A stretch of DNA of 64,000 nucleotides from contig LRBF01000170.1 in NCBI GenBank assembly GCA_001580565.1, forward strand, positions 1 to 64,000. Reading direction: 5' to 3'. The notes below the pieces were generated by a model that was not told where the DNA came from, searched no databases, and was given only the letters and a program-made list of their open reading frames with translations. The stretch is from Caballeronia megalochromosomata. Its GTDB lineage: Bacteria > Pseudomonadota > Gammaproteobacteria > Burkholderiales > Burkholderiaceae. Numbering within the stretch: the stretch's first letter is position 1; the number at the start of each line of letters is the position of its first letter. Positions 50,369 to 58,777 of the stretch are shown here, in pieces. Both the position numbers and the translations under genes were made by a program.

Positions 50369-50509
50369 TTACGCCACCGCCGCCGGAATTTCGCCGGAGG
50401 TCAGCGCGTTCGGTGCGGCCCGTTCCACCAGTTCCGGTATCAGCGCGCCGAGCTCGGCCGCATCCCAGCGCCCGTGCTCCTCAATGCTGCTTGCGATCCA
50501 GGTCTGCAC
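50369..50509 (-). CDS. short coding-like segment, possible remnant
   Basis: In the 207-bp gap between ligase and thiolase genes, the minus strand has a 46-codon frame from GTG 50509, reading (M)QTWIASSIEEHGRWDAAELG and ending in TSGEIPAAVA. Its third codon positions are strongly GC-rich, like a real gene, and the frame continues upstream without a start. There is no ribosome-binding site. It may be a degraded 3' end of a lost gene. I do not recognise the family. Confidence 0.3.
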   Translation of the reverse strand: MQTWIASSIEEHGRWDAAELGALIPELVERAAPNALTSGEIPAAVA

Positions 50510-50542
50510 TAGACGCGCCGCGGCGCACTCTGTGCCCGAGGT

Positions 50543-51730
50543 TCAGTGCTTGCCGTACAAGGTCACCACGCACGCGCCGCCAAGCCCGAGGTTGTGCTGA
50601 AGCGCATGCCTTGCGCCCTGCACCTGCCGCTGATCGGCGGTGCCCCGCAACTGGTGAGTCAGCTCGTAACATTGCGCGAGGCCCGTCGCGCCCAATGGAT
50701 GCCCTTTCGAGAGCAGGCCGCCGGACGGATTGACCACGACCTTGCCCCCGTACGTGTTGTCGCCGTCGCTGACAAACTTCTCCGCGCCGCCTTCCGGACA
50801 GAACCCGAGCGATTCGTAGCAGATGACTTCGTTGTGCGCGAAGCAGTCGTGCAGCTCGCACACGTCGATATCTTCCGGTCCGATCCCCGCTTTCTCGTAG
50901 ACCTTGTTCGCGGCCGAGCGCGTCATATGGATGCCGACGAAATTGAGCATCGACGGCGGATCGAACGAAGCGGGCGGATCGGTGGTCAGCGCCTGCGCGA
51001 CGATCTGCACATCCGTGCGCAGGTTGTGCCTGCGGGCGAACTTCTCGGACACGAGGATCGCCGCCGCGCCGCCGCAAGTAGGCGGACAGGCCATCAGCCG
51101 CGTCATCACGCCGGGCATCAGCACCGTATCGTTCATCACGTCTTCGGTCGTCACCTGCTCGCGAAACAGCGCGAGCGGGTTGTTCGCCGCGTGGCGGCTC
51201 GCCTTCGCGCGCACCGCCGCGAAGGTTTCCATGCGCGTGCCGTAGCGCTGCATGTGCTCGCGTCCTGCGCCACCGAAAGTGCGCAGTGCCTGCGGCAGAT
51301 GCGCGAGGTCGGCGGTCAGGCCGTGCATGATCGGCACGAAGCGCGCACGCGTCACTGGCCGGTCGTCCCAGTGCGACTTCAGCGCGCCGGCCTGCATCTG
51401 CTCGAAACCGAGCGCCAGCACGCAGTCCGCATCGCCGGTAGCGATCGCCTGGCGCGCGAGATAGAGCGCGGTCGAACCCGTCGAGCAATTGTTGTTGACG
51501 TTGACGATCGGAATGCCCGTCATGCCCACTTCGTACAACGCGGTCTGCCCGCAGGTGGAGTCGCCGTACACGTAGCCGGCGAACGCCTGCTGTACGAGGT
51601 CGTACGCGATGCCGGCATCGGCCAGCGCGCGGCGGGTGGCTTCGGCGCCCATTTCGGTGTAGCTCTGGCTCGCGCCCGGCTTGGCGAACTGGATCATGCC
51701 GACGCCCGCCACCAGTACTTTTTCGCTCAT
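50543..51730 (-). CDS. thiolase (SCP-x/lipid-transfer-protein type)
   Basis: A 395-residue thiolase. The nucleophilic Cys82 is in NVNNNCSTGS, the catalytic His near 344 in [10 protein letters not shown], and a second Cys near 387 in [23 protein letters not shown] is a mark of the SCP-x group, which cleaves 3-oxoacyl-CoA including 2-methyl-branched ones. It is the intact counterpart of the deleted thiolase at 39637-39903. It follows an acyl-CoA dehydrogenase gene by 25 bp, just as in the plus-strand copy. Confidence 0.92.
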   Translation of the reverse strand: MSEKVLVAGVGMIQFAKPGASQSYTEMGAEATRRALADAGIAYDLVQQAFAGYVYGDSTCGQTALYEVGMTGIPIVNVNNNCSTGSTALYLARQAIATGDADCVLALGFEQMQAGALKSHWDDRPVTRARFVPIMHGLTADLAHLPQALRTFGGAGREHMQRYGTRMETFAAVRAKASRHAANNPLALFREQVTTEDVMNDTVLMPGVMTRLMACPPTCGGAAAILVSEKFARRHNLRTDVQIVAQALTTDPPASFDPPSMLNFVGIHMTRSAANKVYEKAGIGPEDIDVCELHDCFAHNEVICYESLGFCPEGGAEKFVSDGDNTYGGKVVVNPSGGLLSKGHPLGATGLAQCYELTHQLRGTADQRQVQGARHALQHNLGLGGACVVTLYGKH

Positions 51731-51755
51731 GTTGCAGCCTCGGAAGATTGGGGAC

Positions 51756-52895
51756 TCAAAGCTTGCGGGAGATCAGATCCCGCAACACTTCGCTGGTGCC
51801 GCCGAAGATGCGCGTCACGCGCATGTCGGCGAAAGCACGGGCAATCGGATACTCCAGCATGTAGCCGTAGCCGCCGTGCAGCTGAACCATCTCGTCGATG
51901 CACTTCCACATCGCTTCGGTCGCAAAGAGCTTGGCGATCGCCGCTTCCTGCAGCGTGAGCTTGCGCTCCATGTGCTCGCGAATGTAGTAATCGACCAGCG
52001 TGCGGACCGCGACGGCTTGCGCCTTCACATCGGCCAGCTTGAATTTGGTGTTCTGGAAGTCCCACACGGTCTGATTGAACGCGCGGCGGTCCTTCACGTA
52101 TTGCAGCGTCAGTTCGAGCTGCCGTTCCAGCTTCGCCGCGCAATACACCGCGATGATGAGCCGCTCCTGCGGAAGCTCTTCCATCAGGTGGACGAAGCCG
52201 CCGTTCTCGTTGCCGATCAGGTTGCTCGCGGGTACGCGGACGTCGTCGAAGAAGAGTTCGGCGGTATCGGCGGCGGCCTGTCCGACTTTCTCCAGCTTGC
52301 GGCCACGGCGGAACCCCGCACGGTCGGTTTCGACCATGATGAGACTCACGCCCTTCGCGCCTGCCGACGGATCAGTCTTGCAGACCACCACCACCATGTC
52401 GCAGTTCAGGCCATTCGAAATGAACGTCTTGCTGCCGTTGATGATGTAGCCGTCGCCGTCGCGCACGGCGGTGGTGCGGATCGATTTCAGATCGGAGCCA
52501 GTGCCGGGCTCGGTCATCGCGATGGCGAGGATCTTCTCGCCACGGCAGATCGGCGGCAGCCATGTGCGTTTTTGTTCTTCCGTGCCGAGGCGCACGATAT
52601 ACGGCGCGGTGATGTCCGAATGCACGGAATAGCTGAAGCCCGATACGCCCGCACGATGCAGCTCTTCAGCGACGATGGCCGAATGACCAAAATCGCCACC
52701 GCCCCCGCCGTATTCTTCCGGTACGGTCACACACAGCAGGCCTTCGCGGCCGGCCTTCAGCCAGGTCTCGCGATCCACGCATCCGGCTTCGTCCCACTGA
52801 GCCTGACGCGGCAGGCACTCGCGTTCGAAGAAACGCCGCGCGGTATCACGCAACATTTCGTGATCCTCGCGATAGACATTACGCTTGACTTCCAC
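51756..52895 (-). CDS. acyl-CoA dehydrogenase, copy 2
   Basis: A 379-residue flavoprotein, same length as and highly similar to the one at 38467 ([51 protein letters not shown]). [14 protein letters not shown] and [18 protein letters not shown] are present. It starts with GTG after GAGGAG and is the first gene of the minus-strand operon, behind a palindrome and promoter near 53000. It would catalyse the first oxidation in a beta-oxidation round. Confidence 0.92.
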   Translation of the reverse strand: MEVKRNVYREDHEMLRDTARRFFERECLPRQAQWDEAGCVDRETWLKAGREGLLCVTVPEEYGGGGGDFGHSAIVAEELHRAGVSGFSYSVHSDITAPYIVRLGTEEQKRTWLPPICRGEKILAIAMTEPGTGSDLKSIRTTAVRDGDGYIINGSKTFISNGLNCDMVVVVCKTDPSAGAKGVSLIMVETDRAGFRRGRKLEKVGQAAADTAELFFDDVRVPASNLIGNENGGFVHLMEELPQERLIIAVYCAAKLERQLELTLQYVKDRRAFNQTVWDFQNTKFKLADVKAQAVAVRTLVDYYIREHMERKLTLQEAAIAKLFATEAMWKCIDEMVQLHGGYGYMLEYPIARAFADMRVTRIFGGTSEVLRDLISRKL

Positions 52896-52972
52896 CGCAC
52901 GCTCCTCATCGATTGAATGCGTTGGCAGCGCGGACCGGATCTGCGTGACCGGCTGGCTGCTTTCATGAACGC

Positions 52973-53019
52973 ATTGTGCGTGGCGGGAAGAGCGGGCAAG
53001 CCTACCCTCGTGGAGTAGG
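52973..53019 (-). promoter_or_regulatory. activator palindrome and promoter of the minus-strand beta-oxidation operon
   Basis: CCTACCCTCGTGGAGTAGG (53001-53019) is an imperfect palindrome with 7-bp arms and one mismatch. On the minus strand a TTGCCC -35-like hexamer follows after one base and a CACAAT -10 lies at 52973-52978. The distance from the palindrome to the -10 is 22 bp, against 21 bp at the plus-strand operon. Confidence 0.55.
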
Positions 53020-53037
53020 CCGGCAGGTGGTTGAGCG

Positions 53038-55782
53038 CTAGCGTGCGCCCGCGTCGCGCATCCTTGCGACAGCGCCGTCGCGACCCGTCACTTCCAGCTT
53101 CCGGTAGATGTTCTTGAGGTGCCACTTCACCGTATCGAGCGACACGTCCATGACGCGCGCGATTTTCTTGTTGGGCAGCGCGAGCGCGAGCAGACCCAGC
53201 ACTTCGTTCTCGCGTTCGCTCAGCGACTGGATCGGCGCGCGCATTTCAGCCGCCTGCGGTTCGACAGGTGCGGTTGTCCTCTCGGCGTCGATCAGCCGCT
53301 GCGCATAGAAACCCAGGACGGGGTCGAAGTCCGGCTCCAGCAGCAGACGGTCGAGGATGTGCCGGCATCCGCCAAGCTCATCGAGCAAGCTGCGCATCAA
53401 CCCCAGCCGGTGGCCCACCCGCAAGGCTTCGACCAGATGCTCACGGGCCGCTCCATCGTTGTGACGTCCCGTCTCTGCAATCGACATCTGCAAGCGCAAA
53501 CCGACCACGCGACACCATCGTCCTCCCGCTTCGGACAGTGCGTGAAGCGGCTTGAGCCGGCGCATGGCGCCTTCGAAGTCGTTCAGATGGAGGCACATGC
53601 GAACGCGCGCGAGACCCGCGCAGACCCTGATTTCCCAGGACGTGCTGCGCATCGCGCCCGCATAGCGCTCCGCGAGCGTTTCGCAGCGCATCACCAATGC
53701 TTCGGCTTCGTCAAGGCGGCCTTCTTCCAGCAACCAGCGCGCGCGCAAACACAGGGCGCTGGCGAGCAGCCGATCCACGCCCCGACGTTTCGCGTGGTCC
53801 TCGAGCCGTTCGAGGCAATCGCGCGCCTCGAGGCGGCGTCCCGCGAACCAGTGCGCGCTGGCGAGGACCACCAGAGCACGCAGGACTGTATCGGGAATCG
53901 AGACGCGCTCGAGCACCTCGACGCGTTCCTCCAGCAACTGGAGTGAAGCATCGACGTCGTTCAGTTCGTATAGCGCCTCGCCCAGCAAGACTGCCGCCAT
54001 GCACGCGATGCCAACATATGCCGGGGCTTGCTCTTCCGCCTGCGCGAGCACGTCACGGAACACCCGCTCGGCGAGCAACACCTTGCCCTCCGCAGCATGC
54101 GTCATGCCGCTCATGCAACGACCGAGCAGGACACCGCGCGGTGCGCCGCCATACGCCGCGCCTTCCTCCAGAACCCTGCGGGCCTGCTCGTGCTCGCCAC
54201 GATGGATGAACATCCACGAAAGGATATTGCCGCGCGCGACCCGGGTGAAATCGTCCGCGCTGGGCGGGACGCGCTGCAACTCCGGCAATAGCGCCACGAC
54301 CAGATCCGTATCGTCGCGCTGTAGCGCGAGGCCGCCGCGAAGCAGCGCGAGCGCGTAGCGCTGGCGCGGATCCGGTCGTTCGCTCCGCGAAGCGATCTGC
54401 TGAATGCCCTGCATCAGCGCGTCGGTTTCGCCGGCGTACATTTGCAGATAAGCAGTGATCACGCGCAGATCGAAGCGCTCCGCGATCTGCGCCGGCGGCA
54501 GGCGGCGCACCAGACCAGCAAGCTGGCGCAGTTCGCCGCGTGCGAGCAAATCATGCGCGCATCCTTCGACGAGGTCGGCGGCGACCTGAGCGTTGTCTGC
54601 CAGTACGGCATGATGCACGGCTTCGTCGACGTGGCCTTGTGCATCGAGCCACTGCCACGCCGCCGAATGAAGGTCGCGCAGTTCGGTTGGCGGCAGCTCC
54701 GCGACGCGGCGCTGCAATACCTCGCGCAGCAAGGGATGCAGGCGATACCAGGTTTCGCCGTTCTGTCCGACACCGCTCTGAGTAATGAATAGGTTGTCGC
54801 CTTCCAGACGACTGAGTCGCGAGGCGACGTCCGCGACGGTAACCGGACGCCGCATCAAGCCTGTGCAAAGGGACGCGCAGAATCGCTCGCAAAGGGCCGC
54901 ACGAGTGAGCAGCAGCAGGTCCTCGGACGCGAGTCGGACCAACACTTCGCGTTCGAAGTAACGAGCGAAGGTTTCGGCGTCGTGCACGGTCGTTGGCGTG
55001 AAGGCCGAACCTTTGCGGGTCCTCAAGTCGATCGCGAACAATTGCAGGCCGGCCGCCCAGCCGTCCGTCAGTTCATGCACCACTCGCGCGTCGCGTCTGG
55101 CGATCTCGCCGAGTTGCTCGCGCAGAAACCGCTCCGATTCCTCGGCCGAAAAGCGCAGATCATGGCGATCGAGTTCGGTGGCCAGACCTTGCGAACGCAG
55201 ACGCGCCAGCGAGACGGGCAGCGAACGCCGCGAAGCCAGCACCACGTGAAGCTGCGGCGGCGCGTAGTCCAGCAGCCAGCGCAATGCTTCGACGATTCGG
55301 GCGTTCTGGAGGTAATGAACGTCGTCGAGCATCATCACCAGCTCGCGCTTGCGACGGGCGATGCCGCGTACGAGCGTGATCACCCAGTGCTCGACCGCGG
55401 TCTCGCCACTCTCGCGGCCGACCAGTAATTCCGCTTCGCGCACGATCGCCGGGTCTACCGTCGCAAGGCTCGCCAGCAGGCCGTGGAAGAACGCAGTCAG
55501 GTCATCATCTTCAGGGGCGAGAGAGAGCCAGGCGACATCGAAGTCCAGCGTGAGCATCGCCTGCCTGAAAGCGAGCATCGTGCTGGTTTTTGCGCTCCCG
55601 GCCGGTCCCTGGACTACGATGCAACGATGCCGGCGCGCTTCGAGGAGCCGCGTCATCAATGCTTCGCGCGGCATGAGTTGCCGTGCGCAACGAGGCGGCA
55701 TCAACCTGCCACCCGTTACTGCCTCCAGGGAGCGTCTGGCCGAGACGTCCAGGTCGATTGGGTGTTCTGCGGAATCGGACAT
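53038..55782 (-). CDS. LAL/MalT-like LuxR-family regulator, copy 2
   Basis: A 914-residue paralogue of the regulator at 33485. It shares the NTPase, the helical middle and the C-terminal helix-turn-helix (PNKKIARVMDVSLDTVKWHL). The Walker A reads GPAGSAKTS: the Gly before Lys is Ala, while copy 1 has GPAGCGKTS. Walker B is MMLDDVHYL. ATP binding may be altered. ATG 55782 (MSDSAEHPIDLD) fits the homology; the frame opens at 55995. It lies upstream of and in line with the minus-strand operon, mirroring copy 1, and has a perfect copy of the palindrome in its own promoter. Confidence 0.9.
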   Translation of the reverse strand: MSDSAEHPIDLDVSARRSLEAVTGGRLMPPRCARQLMPREALMTRLLEARRHRCIVVQGPAGSAKTSTMLAFRQAMLTLDFDVAWLSLAPEDDDLTAFFHGLLASLATVDPAIVREAELLVGRESGETAVEHWVITLVRGIARRKRELVMMLDDVHYLQNARIVEALRWLLDYAPPQLHVVLASRRSLPVSLARLRSQGLATELDRHDLRFSAEESERFLREQLGEIARRDARVVHELTDGWAAGLQLFAIDLRTRKGSAFTPTTVHDAETFARYFEREVLVRLASEDLLLLTRAALCERFCASLCTGLMRRPVTVADVASRLSRLEGDNLFITQSGVGQNGETWYRLHPLLREVLQRRVAELPPTELRDLHSAAWQWLDAQGHVDEAVHHAVLADNAQVAADLVEGCAHDLLARGELRQLAGLVRRLPPAQIAERFDLRVITAYLQMYAGETDALMQGIQQIASRSERPDPRQRYALALLRGGLALQRDDTDLVVALLPELQRVPPSADDFTRVARGNILSWMFIHRGEHEQARRVLEEGAAYGGAPRGVLLGRCMSGMTHAAEGKVLLAERVFRDVLAQAEEQAPAYVGIACMAAVLLGEALYELNDVDASLQLLEERVEVLERVSIPDTVLRALVVLASAHWFAGRRLEARDCLERLEDHAKRRGVDRLLASALCLRARWLLEEGRLDEAEALVMRCETLAERYAGAMRSTSWEIRVCAGLARVRMCLHLNDFEGAMRRLKPLHALSEAGGRWCRVVGLRLQMSIAETGRHNDGAAREHLVEALRVGHRLGLMRSLLDELGGCRHILDRLLLEPDFDPVLGFYAQRLIDAERTTAPVEPQAAEMRAPIQSLSERENEVLGLLALALPNKKIARVMDVSLDTVKWHLKNIYRKLEVTGRDGAVARMRDAGAR

Positions 55783-55860
55783 GCTGGGAAGACGAAAAAG
55801 GCGAAGAGCGCAAGCAGAGTCAGGCGACCGTTGCGCTCGCAAAGGAGGGTGTTTGACAAA

Positions 55861-55923
55861 AGTATAGGTTCGCAATGCGGTAGTTCGACGCGAATCCGCG
55901 GTCACCCACCCGATGCGGGTGGG
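55861..55923 (-). promoter_or_regulatory. perfect palindrome and -10 box upstream of LAL copy 2
   Basis: CCCACCCGATGCGGGTGGG (55905-55923) has perfect 7-bp arms around a 5-bp spacer. On the minus strand a TATACT box lies at 55861-55866, about 38 bp downstream of it and about 80 bp before the ATG. The site resembles those in front of the two operons, suggesting autoregulation or cross-regulation by the other LAL protein. Confidence 0.55.
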
Positions 55924-56028
55924 AGCGAATCTCAGGCCTCGCATCCGACGTACGGACCGATGTTCGATCCCGATATGTGAGAAAGGCCTGCACAATCCGC
56001 GCCAAAAGCGCCAAGCCGCAGCCGACGT

Positions 56029-57279
56029 TCAACTCACCTTCGCCTGTTCGATCATGACCCGGCCAATCACCCGCTTCTCCTGCAACTCGCGCACGGTATC
56101 CACATCGAGTTTGAGTCGCTCGACCAGCATTTCGTGGTTGTGCTCACCGAGTTCGGGGCCAACGCTTCGGATGCTCCCGGGCGTATCCGAAAGCCGCGGC
56201 GCCACGTTCTGCATTTTCAACATGCCGAAGCGCGGATGGGCGATTTCGATGATCGCCTGGCGCGCCTTGAAATGCGTATCCTCCAGCATCTCGGCCGCGC
56301 GGAAGATGTCGCCGCGCGGCACACCCGCTTCATCGAGCACGCGACCGAGCGTTTCGCGATCGAAGGTGGCAGTCCAGTCGGCAATTATCTGGTCGAGCGC
56401 GGCCTGATTCGATCCGCGCGCGGTATGCGTCGCGTAGGCCGGGTCGGCGGACAGTTCGGGCTGCCCCATCGCGGCGACCAGCCGCTTGAACACGCCGTCC
56501 TGATTGGCCGCGATCAGCACGAAGGTGCCGTCCCTGGTCGGATACACGTTCGATGGCGCGACGTTCGGCAGAATCGCGCCCGTTCGCTCCCGCACGTAGC
56601 CGCTCTTGTCGTATTCGGTCACCAGCGATTCCATCACCGCCAGCACGGCTTCGTAGATCGCACTGTCGACCATTTGCCCGCGGCCGGTACGCTCGCGCGC
56701 GTGAAGCGCCATCAAGCCGCCGATACAGGCGAAGGTCGCGGCCAGCGTATCGCCGATCGAGATGCCCATGCGCGACGGCGGCGTGGACGGATCGCCGACC
56801 ACGTAGCGCAAGCCGCCCATCGCCTCGCCGATCGAGCCATAGCCCGCCCGCTGCGAATACGGCCCGGTCTGTCCGTAGCCCGACACGCGAATCATGATGA
56901 GGCGCGGGTTGATCTTCGACAGTTCGTCGTAGCCCAGACCCCACCGCTCCATCGTGCCGGGCCGGAAATTCTCGATGAAAATGTCGGCCTGTTCGATCAG
57001 GCTGCGAACGATCGCCTGTCCTTCGGGCTGCCGCGCGTCGATCTCCACCGATTTCTTGCCGCGCGCGATGATCGGCCACCACAGCGATCCGCCCTTGAGT
57101 TTTTCCTGCCCCCAGTCGCGCATCGGATCGCCCACGCCGGGCGCCTCGATCTTCACGACCTCGGCCCCGAAGTCCGCCATCAACTGGCCGCAGAACGGAC
57201 CGGCCAGCAGTTGCCCCATCTCCACCACGCGAATATCACCGAGCGCTCCGCGCGGTGAATTCGGCTGCGTCGTTGTCAT
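56029..57279 (-). CDS. CaiB/BaiF family CoA transferase
   Basis: A 416-residue class III CoA transferase. IRVVEMGQLLAGPFCGQLMA, then ADFGAEVVKIEAPGVGDPMR, is at the N-terminus. The active-site Asp is in MGISIGDTLAATFACIGGLM. SGYGQTGPYSQRAGYG is also typical. ATG 57279 has a GGGAG site; the frame opens at 57324. It is the last gene of a six-gene minus operon that begins at 62541 and contains two other family members. The acids it acts on are unknown. Confidence 0.9.
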   Translation of the reverse strand: MTTTQPNSPRGALGDIRVVEMGQLLAGPFCGQLMADFGAEVVKIEAPGVGDPMRDWGQEKLKGGSLWWPIIARGKKSVEIDARQPEGQAIVRSLIEQADIFIENFRPGTMERWGLGYDELSKINPRLIMIRVSGYGQTGPYSQRAGYGSIGEAMGGLRYVVGDPSTPPSRMGISIGDTLAATFACIGGLMALHARERTGRGQMVDSAIYEAVLAVMESLVTEYDKSGYVRERTGAILPNVAPSNVYPTRDGTFVLIAANQDGVFKRLVAAMGQPELSADPAYATHTARGSNQAALDQIIADWTATFDRETLGRVLDEAGVPRGDIFRAAEMLEDTHFKARQAIIEIAHPRFGMLKMQNVAPRLSDTPGSIRSVGPELGEHNHEMLVERLKLDVDTVRELQEKRVIGRVMIEQAKVS

Positions 57280-57340
57280 TCCAGGCTCCCACGAGGTTCG
57301 AGTCGAACGGCATGCTCCGCGCATCGTCGGACCATCGTCT

Positions 57341-58732
57341 TTAGCGCTGAAACTGCGCGGGCGACGTGCCCATCAGGTCGCTCGCATCGTTGATCGCCCG
57401 ATCCGACGCATCCAGCGACACGTCGCGCATTTCGACGCGCAACAGCGCCACACCGATGATCAGCAGGACAGCCACCGATACGACCATCGCGACGATGCCC
57501 TTCACGCCGAAGTGTTCGAACAGCATCACGATGACGTACGGCATCAGGATCGAAGCAAAGCGGCCGCACACATTGGCGAACCCGCCGCCGCGCAGCCGCA
57601 ACGCGGTGGGAAACAGTTCGGGTGCGTAGGAGTAGAAGCCGACCGCCACCAGGTAATAGATCGAACTGACGAGGCAGAAGCCGATAAAAGTCAGCAGCGC
57701 CGGGTTGGTGAGTGTCGGATAAATGGTGCCGAAAACGATGATCGCCACTGCCGAGCCGATCATCGAGACCTTGCGCGGAATGCGGTCGGAGATGAAGAAG
57801 GCGAGCAGCGCGCCGGTCGGTCCGCCCGCCGTCATCAAGGTCGTGTAGCCGAGCGACGAAACCACCGACATGCCCTGCTTGACGAGGAACGTCGGAATCC
57901 ACGCGATCATTCCGTAAACCGAGACGTTCACCGCCACCTGCACCAGCGAGGCGACCACGGTGCGTCCGAGCAGCGCTCGCGAGAACAGCGCGCGCAGCGG
58001 CACGTAGGTGGTCGTCAGATCCTGCACCACGCCGACGGGCGGCAAGCTGCCGTGCTGCGCCATCACCTCGGCTTCGATCGCCGCGAGCGTCGCCTCGGCT
58101 TCTTCCGTGCGTCCGCGCGATTCGAGCCAGCGAGGCGACTCGGGCATGTGCCGCCGCATGATCCACACCAGCACGCCGCCCACCGCGACCAGCAGGAACA
58201 TGGCGCGCCACGAACTGTGCGGGATGATGAAATAGCCCGCGGCATTCGCGGCCGGCAGGCCGATGTTGATCAGCATGCCGAGCAGCGCGCCCCAGCGGCC
58301 CCGATATTTCGGCGGAATGAACTCGCACAGCGTGCCGGCGGCGACCACCAGCTCGGCGCCAAGACCGAGTCCCATAACGAAGCGGCAGACGATCAGCCAC
58401 CACATGTTCGGCACGAAACACGCAGCGAACGATGCGATACCAAAGATCGCGAGATTGATCTGATACGACGCCCGGCGCCCGTAACGGTCACCGATCCAGC
58501 CCGAACTGGCCGCACCGATCAACATCCCGAAGAAGCCGGCGGATATGAACATCGCGCCGTGCGCGAGGTCCGTGAAGCCGTCCTTGACGGCAGCCGCGAC
58601 GACACTGGAAGGCAGATAGACGTCGAACGCATCGACGAACCCGCCCGCGGCGATCAACATGAGCATTCGCCAGTGAAAGCGCGAAATCGGGAGCCGATCG
58701 AGCCGGGCTCCAGAATTGACGATGGTTGCCAT
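57341..58732 (-). CDS. MFS transporter (sugar/aromatic acid carrier group)
   Basis: A 463-residue carrier with about 12 membrane segments. Cytoplasmic loop 2-3 has GWIGDRYGRR, and PESPRWLESRGR precedes a long central loop. Helix 1 (GGFVDAFDVYLPSSVV) carries acidic residues as in aromatic acid:proton symporters. It sits inside a CoA-transferase operon and probably imports the organic acid used by it. The start has AAGGAA. Confidence 0.88.
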   Translation of the reverse strand: MATIVNSGARLDRLPISRFHWRMLMLIAAGGFVDAFDVYLPSSVVAAAVKDGFTDLAHGAMFISAGFFGMLIGAASSGWIGDRYGRRASYQINLAIFGIASFAACFVPNMWWLIVCRFVMGLGLGAELVVAAGTLCEFIPPKYRGRWGALLGMLINIGLPAANAAGYFIIPHSSWRAMFLLVAVGGVLVWIMRRHMPESPRWLESRGRTEEAEATLAAIEAEVMAQHGSLPPVGVVQDLTTTYVPLRALFSRALLGRTVVASLVQVAVNVSVYGMIAWIPTFLVKQGMSVVSSLGYTTLMTAGGPTGALLAFFISDRIPRKVSMIGSAVAIIVFGTIYPTLTNPALLTFIGFCLVSSIYYLVAVGFYSYAPELFPTALRLRGGGFANVCGRFASILMPYVIVMLFEHFGVKGIVAMVVSVAVLLIIGVALLRVEMRDVSLDASDRAINDASDLMGTSPAQFQR

Positions 58733-58777
58733 TTCCTTGTGCTCCTCCAGGTGTCGCTCCGATCTTCGCCGGGGACG

